Source of the DNA: Shinisaurus crocodilurus
Taxonomy: Eukaryota > Chordata > Lepidosauria > Squamata > Shinisauridae
Length of the DNA: 64,000 bases
Assembly: GCA_021292165.1 (NCBI GenBank)
Contig: CM037881.1
Coordinates: forward strand, 1,922,001 to 1,986,000
Direction of reading: 5' to 3'
The notes under the pieces are model-generated. The model had not been told where the DNA came from and did not search any database. It worked only from the letters and a program-made list of their open reading frames with translations. The position numbers and the translations under genes were made by a program. Numbering within the stretch: position 1 is the first letter of the stretch; each line of letters starts with the position of its first letter. Of the stretch, positions 12,856-50,962 are shown one piece after another.

Positions 12856-13429
12856 CACTTTCTCCTAGGAAAGTGGGTATCAGATTGAAGACTAAGTATG
12901 CACAATAATAAAAGGAAAGCCTAATATATTGTGTCATATTTATAATACATCTTCTCAAAAGTCACATACTGGATCATTCTTTTACATAGAAAAGCAGTCA
13001 TTTAATGGGTCATGGATTCAATTTTAAGAGATTGAGCATAGTCCTTAATATGTATGTTTGAACTACATTCAGGTATCATTTTAAACCAGAATGTTTTTAA
13101 TATGACTAAATAAAAAATTAAGTAAATGTTCAAGCTCTGATTTTTATTTTTTTAAATACAAAAGTAACTGCTCTTTATTTGTCCTGGGATGAACGCTAGC
13201 AAAGCGACACCCATCATTTTGCAGGTATCCTTTTAATTTTTGTTTTTGTTCCTATGCATGCTTTTGCCGAACTAATGAATGCCTTGGACATAGTGTGCAC
13301 ATGCAACTGACTTTAGGAAGCATGTCCTCCTTCTCCCCCAATGCCATTAAAAAAAAACCCAAAACAGTAAAAGGTACTTTGGAAAGGGGCTTTAAAGGCC
13401 AAACTATAATTACCTAGCCCAGTGATGGC

Positions 13430-14341
13430 GAACCTATGGCACGGGGGCCACAGCTGGCACGCAGGGACCTCTCTGTGGGCACTCGAGCCATTGGTCACCA
13501 GATTGCGAAAAGATTGTCCCCTTCTGCAAAACACTAATGATCTTGTTCTTTCTCACAGTGTGGAACAGAATGATTTTATTCTAGAATTCCTGTTACAGAA
13601 TTCTTTTCTACATTGTTATCACATTTAAAAGATTTTGAAGAATGATGCACAGAGCATGGCTTGGATGTAAAGCCCTAACAGTTGACCTGAGTGCTGCTGC
13701 ATGTGTTGCTGTCAAACTAACGGAGTATGAGCCAAGGCTTGACAAATTATCAGCATGCATGCAATAGCAAAAATCACATTAATTGTGCAAAAGCATGCCC
13801 AATGCAAACTTTTACCTAATGCAGTGTCTGCAGTTCAAGACATAAAGTCTTTAAAATGTGTTAAGCACGTTTAGTTTTCTTGTTTATCTTGCTCATCCTA
13901 GTACAGGTTGACTTTTACTTTTACTAATCCGACACCTGTAGAAGCAAGGAAAGGACCCGGGGTAAAGCTTGCCCCATACAATTTCAGTCTGGCATATAAT
14001 CATATTACAAGTTGAGAATCCCTTATCCAAAAATACATGTGCCTAATTATTTAAAAAGTTTGTATAAATTCCCTTCAGGCTATGTGTACAATGTAGTACT
14101 ATAATAATTTTTTGAGTTGATTTTTTTTCAACAAAAACTGTTTGTATCATTGAAAGCTCTGTTATTGTGTTTTTCTTTTAAGACAAAAGATGTTAATTAG
14201 TTCGGACAACTGTATGAGTTGTTTTTCTAAAACTAAAACCTCGGTATTCAGGTTTAATTGCAGTGTTGGCACTTTGAAATAAATAAGTTGGTTTTGTGTT
14301 GCAGTTTGGGCACTCGGGCTCAAAAAGGTTCGCCATCACTG
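13430..14341. mobile_element. non-autonomous hAT element, 0.9 kb, copy 1
   Basis: Termini CAGTGATGGCGAACC and GGTTCGCCATCACTG are flanked by a perfect 8-bp duplication ACCTAGCC (13422-13429 and 14342-14349). The interior has no transposase-like ORF. It is nearly identical to the copy at 31266. Confidence 0.95.
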
Positions 14342-14349
14342 ACCTAGCC

Positions 14350-17300
14350 AGTTTAAGCAATTTCTTTTTACTAAACTCATATTTCCGTCTCTGTTTTAAC
14401 CTCCCCAGAGATATCTCTGTAACAGTTGTTCAACTTCGTTTATGGGTAACTGGAAATGGAATATAAGCAAAACTCACTGAAGAGTTAGCAACTACAACTC
14501 AGAAGCAATGAGCAGAGCATTTATTTCAAGCAGTTCTGCTATTCAGGTGATTATCATATCTGATAATCTAGCCAAGTACTAGCCAAAAAAGGAGCTTGAA
14601 ATTTCCGAGTTCACCTCCCCCAAGGACTCTTTGTACTCATGTAATGGCTTTCACAGGGTTCTCTTTTCTGCCACATTAATGTTTTCATCTCCAAACAAAT
14701 GAACGGGGGATGAGGAAGGATTTCCCCCCTCTTCCTTTTTCAGAATTCTGCCTCTGATACCATGTGACATGCCTGCAAATTAACACAGGGGTACTTGGAT
14801 GTCAGAGTGACACATGGAGGCAGAACTCTCTCTGGGAGCAGGCCCAGTCGGACTGTGTAAGGCGCTGCTGTGCTCCTCTGATGCCCCTTCCAGATCGGGG
14901 GTGGGGGTGGTGGCAGTGGCTAGGGCCAGCTGGTGCAAACAGCGTGAGAGGATTGGTGCCGAAGGGGAGAGCAGCCACACCATAAAGGACAGCAGATTAG
15001 AATTTATACCCAGAGGAAAGCGGTGACGTCACAGCACCTCTTCTAACAGGGATAAAACCTGCAGCAGGACAGGTGCTAACTCGAGGAGTTTTGCCCGAGA
15101 GGCGCGGCCAGGTCCACAGCCCTTGGTTACAGCTATTCTTTATCACGGTCTTGCTTAGCATCCCCCTCACCCAGTATAGACATGCCTTGGATTGAGAGCA
15201 TAATTCGTTCCGGAAACGTGCTTGTAATCCAAAACACTCTTATATCAAAACGAAATCCCCCCCAAAAAAATTTCTACAGAGATTTTTAATTTAAGCCGTA
15301 CGACAGTACTTGTATTGCAAGACGTCGCTTGTATATCAAGTCAAAGAAAATTAAATAAATATTTTAAAATGTGCTTGTCTTGCAAAACGCTCTCAAACCA
15401 AGTGACTTGCAATCCAAGGTATTACTGTACTTCCTAAATTCTAGCAGTCCTTGGCCACAAATGAATGCATGCATGGCATTCTTCCCTCCCTCTGCTTGTG
15501 GGATGCCTTTCTGACAAAAGAATGCCTACCCAACCTGGAATCCACAGGGGGAAATCATTTATCACTGCTGCCGTACTGCCACCAGCTCCAACCTTCCTTG
15601 CAGGCATGTCCAGTCCTGCATCCTAGTCTTGATTAATTCCATCGCCTTGTGTTTTGGTCCGCTGTGACCTTGGTACCCCGGAACATAGGCAGGGCAGTCG
15701 CTGTGCTCTGTGCTTGTGTGCATACATGGAGAGAGAGACTCTCACAAAACTACTACTGTTGCTGCAGAGACGGGTGGCGTTCTTTCTGTAAGGCCATGTT
15801 TGGTGCATGGTCACACTACAGCTATAGCCACAGGGAATGTTCTCTCCCAGCTGTGCTGCCACCGTACATGAAATGTAGCACTGTGAGCCTTGATCATTAC
15901 TCTTTTGCCACTCTGAGAATTATTTTTGCCATCCTGCCCCTGCAATCGCCCAAAGGCCAAGCCAAGTGTGTTAGTTATCAGGCTCAAGGGAACTCAGCCA
16001 CACATCTCTTCACACCTTCTGCTCTTCTCATCTCTCCTAAAGCATCTTTTGCCTCATCAACACAATTCTGTCTAATAAATGCAATTGTTAAAGGCACTGG
16101 GGATGCACTCTCTGAAACTCCTGCTTTCACTGAGCCTCAGGTGCTGCGCCCAATGAATCAGTTAGAAATGCCAAATCCTTTTAGAATGTCAGGCGCTGAA
16201 TTTATATCCTACAGCAAATTTATGACAGAGTCAGGAGTGGGGCATGTTAATGTTATTGAAGCATGCAGGTTCACTTTGCTCATGAAACTCGACTGATGGC
16301 TGCTCTGTGCCCCACATTAAATCAGTGGATGGTCCTAAACTCACAGCTGGTAACTGGTATACAGAATATTTTTGATCACAGAAAACACTCCACATTTGAA
16401 GGTGAGCCTAAAGACTGGGTGAATTAAGAAGGCAAAAATCAAAGAGGTTTGACCAAGAATCCCCGGTGTTATGTTCTTACAGTCGGACAAATAGGGGTGA
16501 TGTATTAGTCAGAACTGAGCATCTGTCTGGTGGGCGGGGGTTGAAAAAGCACCCCAGTTTATGAAAATGAGCTTCAGTTCTTAGGGAATCTTGGTGGTGT
16601 AACACAGATTAAAATGAAAACAATTATTTTGATGTGAATTCTCAGCATAACTCCAATGATCGCCTTCATGATGTCAGTTATACCAAATTACACAGGCTTT
16701 TTCAATAATACTAACCAGTCTTAATCCTGATAACCAAAGAAGCAAGATATATAATAAAAACTGATTGTCTGAATATGAGGTGAATTCTTTGTACTAATAA
16801 TCACCTCACAGTGGAAACTGTTCCAGATATGCTGGGGGACTCTGTCGTTCCATACGGGTGCAGACCGTTTGGTCCAGAAACAGCTTCCCAAGAAACTTAG
16901 CATCTTTAAAATAATATCCTGACGATGATGATTAGCCCTTCAGTTTTAAAAATTGTGTTAGTGCTTCTTCTTTTTTTAGATCTTTGCTCTGTTGCTGGGT
17001 TTCATCTTGGTTCGTATTTGGTTCGTTCTATTCTGTTTTAAACTCAGGGTTTTAATGTTACATTTTACCATGTCATCGTATTTATGGTTTTCAGTTTTGT
17101 TTTGTGAACTGCCCAGAGAGCTTTAGCTAACAGGTCGTACAGAAATGTTATTTCTTCCTGTAAATGGCTTGATGGGAAATGTACAGAATACAACACGCTT
17201 TCAGCTGTTATAATAGCCTAGCTGCACCAAGTCCAATCATGGTGGATACACCACAATCCATGTTACCAGCAAGGCACCACTTCCTATACAAATATAGGAC

Positions 17301-17800
17301 ATTGACCGAAAGAACATAACAGAGGGGATGTTCAACCTCCTACAGCATCTTCATTCCAGAGTGTTTCAAGAAATGCATCTTCTGAAGCCAAATGTGGAAA
17401 AGGAAAGTTGGGGGGAAAAACTAATTTTCACACTAGAATTAAATTCAGCATGAAAGCAGCAGAATTCACACTGAAAGACAGTACAGTGATTGTAAAACCG
17501 TTAGAACTGCTTTTTGACTAATACTGGCAAGTAGAGAGCAAAGATGGCACAAACATTTTTGGGTGGACTACATTTTGTTTAGATTTTTTTCAGTCTACTG
17601 CATCCCAACTGAAAACTGACAGTCTTACTCAGAAATAACCCCCACTGAGTCCAATAGGATTTACTCTCAATCTCAAGTAACTCTGCATAGCATTCAAGAC
17701 CCACAACAAAATCCTATGCATGCCTGCTGACAAGTAAATCCCATTGAGTTCCATAGGGCATATCCCTAGGTAAGTGGGTATGGCATTCCAGCCTAAGAGA
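14350..17800. other. intergenic stretch, mostly unique
   Basis: Apart from the MITE at 15177 and a LINE-like tail near 17103-17150, nothing is recognised. TGACGTCA at 15024-15031 is a perfect CRE-like site in a local G+C-rich patch, without a gene I can attach. Confidence 0.45.
15177..15430. mobile_element. mariner/Tigger-like MITE
   Basis: ACATGCCTTGGATTGAGAGC near the left and CAATCCAAGGTATTACTGTA at the right are imperfect inverted repeats. The phrases GCTTGTAATCCAA and GCAAAACGCTCTC recur in both halves. Confidence 0.65.
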
Positions 17801-17804
17801 ACTG

Positions 17805-18050
17805 AAAGGGTGTAGTGGTTAAGAAACTCAGCTACAAATCACAAAGCCCCTGGTCCAAATTTGGCCTGTACCACAAATCTACTAGGTGGCCTGAGGTAAG
17901 CTACTTTGTCTTGGCCTCCACACCTGAACTGTAATATGAAGATAATAATGATGACCTACATTGCAGGGTTGTTGTCAAAATTATACTAAGACAATATATG
18001 TTAAGCACTTTAGAGTATTCAAAGTACTATATAAATGCTAAGTGGTTTTT
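17805..18050 (+). mobile_element. MIR-like tRNA-derived SINE
   Basis: GGGTGTAGTGGTTAAGAAAC with a B-box-like GGTCCAAATTTGGCC, then ATTGCAGGGTTGTTGTC and TTAAGCACTTTAGAG, the order and wording of MIR/CORE-type SINEs. Confidence 0.7.
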
Positions 18051-18119
18051 TTAAAGTCAAGTACTTGCAACAGAACTTGAAATCTACTGCAACGGTTGGG
18101 AAAAGCCAGGGTAAACAAG

Positions 18120-18175
18120 TATTTATTTATTTATTATATTTATACCCCGTCTTTTTTCCTGCAAGGAACACAGCG
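18120..18175 (-). mobile_element. SINE 3' tail only
   Basis: TTATTATATTTATACCCCGT and CTTTTTTCCTGCAAGGAAC are the tail of the same SINE, minus strand, heavily 5'-truncated. Confidence 0.75.
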
Positions 18176-18833
18176 GAGAGGTCATTCCAGAAGCAGGGCA
18201 ACACCCCAGAGGACCATTGCCAATGCCACCAGACGAGACTCTACGGGACGTGGCAAGGACCACAAGGCCTCCCACGAAGATCGTAGTGGTCTAACGGCTC
18301 TATATAAGGGGAGACTATCTTTCAGGTAACCTGGTCTTAGATGAGCATGACTATGTACATAGAGGATCCTGCACTAAGATCTGTTCCTGGGACTGGAACT
18401 CCTTGAAGGCAGGTGTTGAGACCTGGTGACTTGGTTTGATCAAGGTTCAGGTCTATGTACAGCTTTGAAATTCCCCAATACTCTACTGAAAAGTATTCTC
18501 CTTTACTGCAGGAGAGGAAAAACAAGTTCTGCCTGAAGTTAGATTGGTACTTTCCATTTAGGATGATTTTTGTCTGCCTCTACAAGTGTTTGTATTTCAA
18601 GCTGTATTTTTTATGTTGCTCAACCTTTAGTTATGCTCATTGCTGTGTTTATTGTATAGTTGTATGCTTCTTTGGGCATCCAATAACATTTTATCTAATT
18701 AAACATAAATAACTTTCCGCATTAAATTTAAGCTGGCAGGTGGATTAACTTTTGACAGCCACCTCCATTGGACTCGCCCTCCTTCCAGATACTCTGCTCC
18801 TCTCAAGTCACTTTTAACTGATGACTAAGGGTG

Positions 18834-18921
18834 CATGCTTAGACAGAAAAAAGTCCTACGACTCCCAGCATGGCTGGCTGGGGAATGCTGGGAGTTGTAG
18901 GACTTTTTCTGTCTAAACATG
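18834..18921. mobile_element. palindromic element of another family with the same core
   Basis: The arms read TTAGACAGAAAAA-AGTCCTAC and back to GTAGGACTTTTTCTGTCTAA, around CTCCCAGCATGGCTGGCTGG. The ends differ from the CAGTGTTCTCC family, yet the inner CTCCCAGCATG / GCTGGGAGTTGTAG is the same. No target duplication is obvious. Confidence 0.75.
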
Positions 18922-19265
18922 TCTGATAGGGTTGTGCCCTAAAGAACTATTTTTTTAAAAAACTGATCTTCCCTTTTGTATTGCCTTTTACAAATGCAAT
19001 TTAAATATTCTAATCTGTTTTCATTTTGCATAAAAGCACCAAATATTACAATGTTTTGCCTGAAGCGTCTGTCATTTAGTGTGCATAGGAATAAAAATAT
19101 AATGTGCTTATTTATTTATTTTTAATTCAATGAATAGGCCAATTCTTGCATCTCGCCTTCAGAAAATAAAAGTGTTTGAGGTTAAAAACCAAAAAAAACC
19201 CCAAAACATCATTTTTCACATGAAATAAAACCTGAGGTGTGGTAAGATGATTACCAGATGATTAC

Positions 19266-19504
19266 GCCAGTGTGGCGTAGTGGTGAGAGTGTTGGACTGG
19301 GACTCAGGAGATCCGGGTTCTAGTCCCCGCTCAGCCATGAAACTCACTGGGTGACTTTGGGCCAGTCACTGCCTCTCAGCCTAACCTACCTCACAGGGTT
19401 GTTGTGAGGATGAAATGGAGAGGAGGAGGAGGATTATGTGAGCCGCCTTGGGTTCCTTGCAGGAAAAAAGGCAGGGTATAAATATAATAAAATAAATAAA
19501 TAAA
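19266..19504 (+). mobile_element. tRNA-derived SINE, copy 1
   Basis: The head GTGGCGTAGTGG resembles an A box and GGGTTCTAGTCCCC a B box. The body is CACTGGGTGACTTTGGGCCA, and the tail GGGTATAAATATAATAAAAT. Almost full length; located upstream of SLC22A15. Confidence 0.9.
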
Positions 19505-19681
19505 AGAGGACGCACTCCTGCTAATGGTACTGTACCTTTTGTGCACGGTTGGGGGAACGCAGCTTTCCCCATTAAGTTTTGTAGGATCAGCTACAAGGGA
19601 GACACACACCCCCACCCAAGTTTCCAAAGTGAACCCGGAACCTGAGCTCTGTATATGTGTCTATACGTTCATGTCTACGTG

Positions 19682-19819
19682 CACTGTTCTCCAAGCTTGG
19701 GTCGCCAGATGGTTTTTTTGGCCTACAACTCCCAGCATGCCCCAGCCAGCTACGCTGGCTGGGGCATGCTGGGAGTTGTAGGCCAAAAAACCATCTGGCG
19801 ACCCAAGCTTGGAGGACAC
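19682..19819. mobile_element. palindromic hAT MITE upstream of SLC22A15
   Basis: Two arms of about 60 bases form a nearly perfect inverted repeat around TACGCT. Both arms carry the copy-specific variants AAGCTTGGGTCGCCAGATGG. The outermost bases are damaged and no clean target duplication is visible. Confidence 0.88.
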
Positions 19820-19978
19820 CTCTTGGAGTAGCAGTTTCATTTTGCATAGTCTGAAAGGAAGACGAGCTTGCAAGCGGATTCTTCTTATTATTTTTTTTAC
19901 ACGAGTACGAGATCTGGTTAAGGAGGAGGAGGAATCATCGGTGTTTGATGCTACCTTTTGGGGGGGGGGGGACCCACG

Positions 19979-20009
19979 TGCCGCCGCCGCCGCCGCCGCC
20001 GCCGCCGCC
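19979..20009 (+). repeat. (CCG)n trinucleotide tract upstream of SLC22A15
   Basis: About ten uninterrupted CCG units lie roughly 410-440 bases before the start codon, between a G run (19961-19970) and a C run near 20046. Confidence 0.9.
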
Positions 20010-20122
20010 TCCCTGCCGCGCGAAGGTCCCGGATCTCTCCGGCTCCCCCCCCCCCCCGTTTCCAGGGGGCTGCTTCTTGGACGCCTCAGCCGAGTAGCGG
20101 GGGAAATGTCGTTGACAGTAAC

Positions 20123-20159
20123 CCGGAAGTAGCTGGCTGGGGCATGCTGGGAGTTGTAG
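20123..20159 (-). promoter_or_regulatory. ETS-like site next to a ZNF143/THAP11-like site
   Basis: CCGGAAGT (20123-20130, read on +) is the core of ETS/GABPA sites. Twelve bases on, 20142-20159 reads on the minus strand as CTACAACTCCCAGCATGC, which lacks only the leading A of the ACTACAA-type core known from ZNF143-bound vertebrate promoters. Both lie about 260-295 bases before the start codon. The ZNF143-like half comes from a palindromic MITE arm. Confidence 0.5.
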
Positions 20160-20207
20160 GCCAAACACGCACACACACATCCGGGTACCCAAGGTCGGAG
20201 CACACAC
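20130..20207. mobile_element. single right arm of the palindromic hAT MITE in the SLC22A15 promoter
   Basis: The stretch follows the right arm of the intact copies (TAGCTGGCTGGGGCATGCTG, then GGAGTTGTAGGCCAAA) to a degraded end resembling ACCCAAGGTTGGAGAACAC, with a CA-rich interruption. The left arm is missing. Confidence 0.75.
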
Positions 20208-20417
20208 CGCGGCCCGCCTTTCCCTCTCGGGCATGCGCGTTTCCGCTCTGGCCGTCGCGGCGGGCTGCTGCTGCTGCTCCTTCTGCTGCTCCAGTCAGGC
20301 GACGCCGCCGCCGCTTAGACTCCGCTCCGCTCCGGCTAGCAGAGTCCCGCCGAGGGGGATGCTCTTCCCGGGAGGAGGAGGAGGGCTACCGCCGCCGCCG
20401 CGGCCCCGAGCCCCGTC

Positions 20418-46469
<26,052 letters not shown>

Positions 46470-47059
46470 TGGATGAAACACTTTTGTTAAATATTATGTC
46501 CTCTTTGAATTATCTGGTCAACTTTAACTGTTCAGACTTTGAAAGAAGACAGGAACAATCAGTGGGCAGTAGAAAGATTACTATTGCGTCTGCTTTTGGG
46601 AGAAAAGTAAGATATGATTCAGAACTTTTGCAGTGGGATGACTATTAGACACTGGTGACTGCTCTAGCAGATGAAGGTTGCTCCTGATTCTGGGGCAAGT
46701 AAGGAATTTGCAACTCACACCTGATGGGATGCCAGTTGTGAATCCTAACAGTGGATCCAGTGTGAAGCCTGACCTTTTCTGCATGCAGTCGGTTTTTCCG
46801 TCAAATGTGGCTTTTATTTGTAAATAGGATGTAGCCTATTTGTTAAGCTTAGATTTTATTTCATCCTGGTGGAGCTTGACTGTGGATGGGCATTATTAAC
46901 AATTTGATAGGAGCAAATGTTGTGAAATACTGCAAGATGTGACATTTGTGCTGTGAATGCAGTTCCTGCTGGTTCTGTATTGTGTGGGATTTTAATCTTG
47001 GGGTTGTGCAGAATCAGCGGAGAAAGCACGATTCTATAGAATGCTGTAACACTCTAGAG

Positions 47060-47195
47060 CAGTGTTCTCCAACCCTGGGTCCCCAGATGTTTTTGGCCTA
47101 CAACTCCCAGCATGCCCCAACCAGCATAGCTGGCTGGGGGATGCTGGGAGTTATAGGCCAAAAACATCTGGGGACCCAAGGTTGGAGAACTCTTG
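47060..47195. mobile_element. palindromic hAT MITE downstream of the SLC22A15 stop
   Basis: This is a full copy with perfect duplication CTCTAGAG. If the 3' UTR extends this far, it would form a hairpin in the mRNA. Confidence 0.95.
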
Positions 47196-48079
47196 CTCTA
47201 GAGAGTAGATCAATTGACTTAAAAGGCAACTAAATCACAGTAATAGTGGATCCATAACTTCATTTTTAAACATTCATTTTAATTCTTTCCAAAGGCACTA
47301 CATTAACACAGGAGCCATGATCTCTATTGACCTACTCTGTTCCCACTGTTGGATATTTCTGCTCTGTATTTTCTGTGTCACGTTATCCCACATATCCTGG
47401 GCGGTAGCTTCATAAAAGATGGAATATAGCCTGTTCTGCTTTGGGCTACCCTTGCCTTACAGAAAGCGGTAGACGCAGTAGTGTCTTGCTGGTGAATTTG
47501 CGTGGAAGTCTTAACGAGTGTTGCTAAGTGGGGTTCAAGCTACTAATGTTCACTTGCCACTTTGCTGTTGGAAGGACTAATAGTCTCATGTTTACACAGA
47601 ACTTGTTTCTTTTTCCAAAAACGTATGGCCGCAAGTAGCAGCAGATACTTCTTCCCCCTTAGAATGGAGGGATTTTGTTAGCACAATATTCCATGTGGTA
47701 CAGTCTCTCCTATGATGCTTACATGTGCACACTCCAACACACTCACTTTTTCCTCCTGTATTTTAAGTTGGGGAGAAGAACATTGAAATCGGAGATGGGA
47801 GCTCCTGAAAACTTTTCCAGCTCCACAAGTTCATCTGTGATGGCAATGCGTGAAAGCATGGTCTTGCAAGATCTGTCAATTGAAAGGGCTCCTGCCGCTC
47901 TCAAGGTGGTGTCTAATGGGTTCTGTTACCAGGGTCAAGAGAGTACGTCTAGTTATATAGCATACACACCTGGGTGTAGTTGTTGCCTGCCAAATTACTG
48001 AAGTCTTCAGATAACTTCTGTTTTTTAATTAAGCTCTACATTTAAAACAGATACAAAATGGGTATAAGGATATTTATAT

Positions 48080-48160
48080 TTATAAAGAGTGTTGTGAACC
48101 GCCCAGAGAGCTTCGGCTGTGGGGCGGTATATAAATGAAATAAATGAATGAAATGAAATC
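48080..48160 (+). mobile_element. LINE/SINE 3' tail (GTGAACCGCCCAGAGAGC type)
   Basis: GTGAACCGCCCAGAGAGCTT through GGGGCGGTATATAAATGAAA and A+T-rich repeats is a typical 3' tail; a diverged copy is at 17103-17150. Confidence 0.6.
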
Positions 48161-48240
48161 CTGCTGGTAAATGACACCTGGTTTGTTGATGTGCCTGGTA
48201 TCCTATCTTGAGGCAGGAGGTTGGTAGACATGGTCTAGGA

Positions 48241-48375
48241 CAGTGTTCTCCATCCTTGGGCCCCCAGATGTTTTTGGCCTACAACTCCCAGCATGCCCCA
48301 GCCAGCTACGCTGCCTGGGGCATGCTGGGAGTTGTAGGCCAAAAACATCTGGGGGCCCAAGGTTGGAGAGCCCTG
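48241..48375. mobile_element. palindromic hAT MITE
   Basis: This is a full copy with perfect duplication GTCTAGGA; both arms have GGGCCCCCAG rather than GGGTCCCCAG. Confidence 0.95.
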
Positions 48376-50956
48376 GTCTAGGAGGTTCTGACTACACTAG
48401 CTGCTCCATGACTTGTACAAGAGTACTGAAACTGCAGTAGGGTGCATGGATGCTATCTGTACTGGCAAGTTTCTACAGCTGTCCGCCCTGTCAGCTGTCC
48501 GCCCTGTCTAGTATTGTGTTTATGAGTCACTCCTCATCAGGGCAGCTTTAGGAGAAATTAGATAATTGATTGTTCTCATAATCACATGATTGTCTCTGAA
48601 ATTACTTGTTACTTTAGAGACAGTACCTAGCCAAAGAGATAAGTGCAGAGGTTTAGAAGAAGGCACACTATTTTATTGTATGAAGATTTACATACTCCTT
48701 AAACAGGAGTGAAATCTGGAGCCGGATAGTTGGCTTTTGAATTGCAAGTTGTAGGTGGCCTCTTGAGGTGAAGATTAAATTGGTTAAAACCAGTGCTTTA
48801 ATCTGATAGATGTGTATTCTGTTGGGTATGTCCAGTACAGGCTAAAGGGCAAGTTCGTTTAGGAGCTTCCAGCTGCTTCAAATTACCATATACCTATATT
48901 ACTTTGATGGGACCATTATCTCCATGTCAGTGTGTGCCCCTACCATTTTTATTTCTGTTAATATACCCCAAACTTTATGTTGAAGCAATTTAGGGAACTC
49001 AGTGCATTAAATACTATGAGCTGCTGTTATTTCATCAGTTCAATACTTTTTTGAAAAATGAGAAAGCATGCCAACCGATGAACACGTGTGACTTCTAGCA
49101 TGGTCTGAAAGCAGAGCAGCGTGGCCATCACTTGAAGTTTCCTGTCGCAGCTCTAATTTCATGGTGAAGTGATGGTTCTGTCCCCATGACGGGGTGATTC
49201 ATTACCATGTTCCCCACTTCACATATTTAAAATCTGTTGCCGGTGTGTGATGATGTTTGCCTAGCCAAGTGGTCACAGATACAGATTACTGGCTCTTACT
49301 ATACTTTGGCTGAGCTCTCTCTCTGTGTCTTCCTTCCCTCATCCCCCTCACATTTGTATAGTATAAGGGGAATGCAGGAATTTATGGGCCCAGGTCAGAG
49401 AATATGGCCTCTAAATCCAGCCACGTGTGCAAAATCTTGAGTAACCCAATGCGTACCTTTCATACTTGTGGGTAAAATTCTAAAGGTGTGCTGAGCCTTT
49501 TTTCTTTGAGAGCCAAATTCCGTAGGGGATAATCTGCTGGCCACATGTCAGCAGTCAGTGGGGCCCGAAGCCGGCGCTGCACAAAGTGAGAACCAAAACT
49601 GAACTGGGCCAGCCCTCTCTCCTTTCCTCTGCCTGTCTTGCCATCCCCTTCTTTCCTGAATGGGAATTCATGTTTCTAGGGATGAAACTGCATCACTCAT
49701 TCACCGGTTCCGCTATCTTGCCTTTGTAGAGCTACCGTATTTCCTTTCAATCCCACTTTTCATTAGCCCATCTATTCTTCCTTAGTCTGTGGCAAAGTTG
49801 GACATGCAACTTGAGATTCTTCTGTGTGCGTATGTGTGTCTATCTGTAAAATAAGTACAATCTTACAGTTTGGGATTTCAGATAACAGAAGTCTGGTATT
49901 TGAGTGTCGGAGTCCTTCCTCCAAATAATATCAAATGAATCGAGATCAGTGAGCAATGACTTCCCAGGGCTTGCATTGTATTGGCTCAGAGCCCAATCCT
50001 CAAATTAAAAAAACAAACAAAAACCAGTTCTTCTCTGCTGACACTTTAAGCTGAGGATACTTTTAACAACGGTAAATGCTCTGCATTTCTTAATGCAGGA
50101 TTCGGGGTACTCTGAATACAGGGAACATATATGGGCATATACACTTTTGACACACATGCTATAGCCTCTTGCTATCAAATGTACTTGTGTACACCATCTT
50201 GTTTTATAACGGGAAGCTTTCACTTCTTCCTGTGTGCTGGATTTACATGCTGGTTCCATTTCCTTTTAATCTGTTTGTGCCACAGATGATTGTGCTCTTC
50301 AGCCAGACATGTGTTTGTTTTTTTCTGTTCATCCCCTTCATCCCTACATTGGCCTGTCAGTTTGGAGCTAAGTGTATGATTTTTAACACTCGCATGCACT
50401 TGAAAGTGGTTTGAAAGAGGCTTTGTTTCCTATGAGCTGTATACACACTTTATTCCACTGTTCACCTCTGTTGGACAAGTTTTTGAATCAATACAAAAAC
50501 CTTCAAGATTTGTTTCCCAGAGGTGGAAGTGATGTGAAGGTACATACCATGAGCAGCAATCTTGATTTCAAACCAGCTTCCACTCTCTGAAAAAATAGTA
50601 TCTCTTCAGCCTGGAAAGACTGATGCACATCTTCTGACTTCACTTCTAGAGAAGAATATTATACAGTAGAACCAAAACAGAAATCTACCTAGGGGAAATC
50701 CTCACCCTACTGGGAATGTTACTGAACACTGTATGATGATCATCTTACATGTCTATTAGGATCATTTTACTTGTGTAGGACGTGGCTTCCAAATAAATGT
50801 TCTTAGGATTGCAGCCTGAGCACTTGGCATTTGCCTGCATTGGGCAAGATATTGTCAATTTTAAAGCTGTAAACTGCCTTTGATTTGCACAATTTGTGTG
50901 ATGTGTGTTTGACTTGCTTTGTGCCTTTTCCTCTCTTCCCACATCCAAAACGTCTC

Positions 50957-50962
50957 AATAAA
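50957..50962 (+). terminator. candidate polyadenylation signal AATAAA
   Basis: AATAAA precedes AAACAAGG and, within about 30 bases, TGCCTGCCTGGTTTTATG. It is the best-placed signal at the end of a repeat-poor stretch, but there are other candidates. Confidence 0.3.

Noticed and set aside
15024..15031. Perfect TGACGTCA (CRE-like) site
   Set aside because: No transcript or exon that I recognise is close; a single 8-bp match is expected by chance in long sequence.
15649..16296. 215-codon open frame
   Set aside because: It has no recognisable protein motif, no splice-bounded structure and lies in unremarkable sequence; length alone is not enough.
19276..19325. tRNA-like A and B boxes
   Set aside because: The body lacks a cloverleaf and anticodon arm and continues into a SINE tail; the same unit occurs five times.
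47675..48001. 108-codon frame downstream of SLC22A15
   Set aside because: No motif, no splice sites with matching phase, and no known exon here in orthologues.
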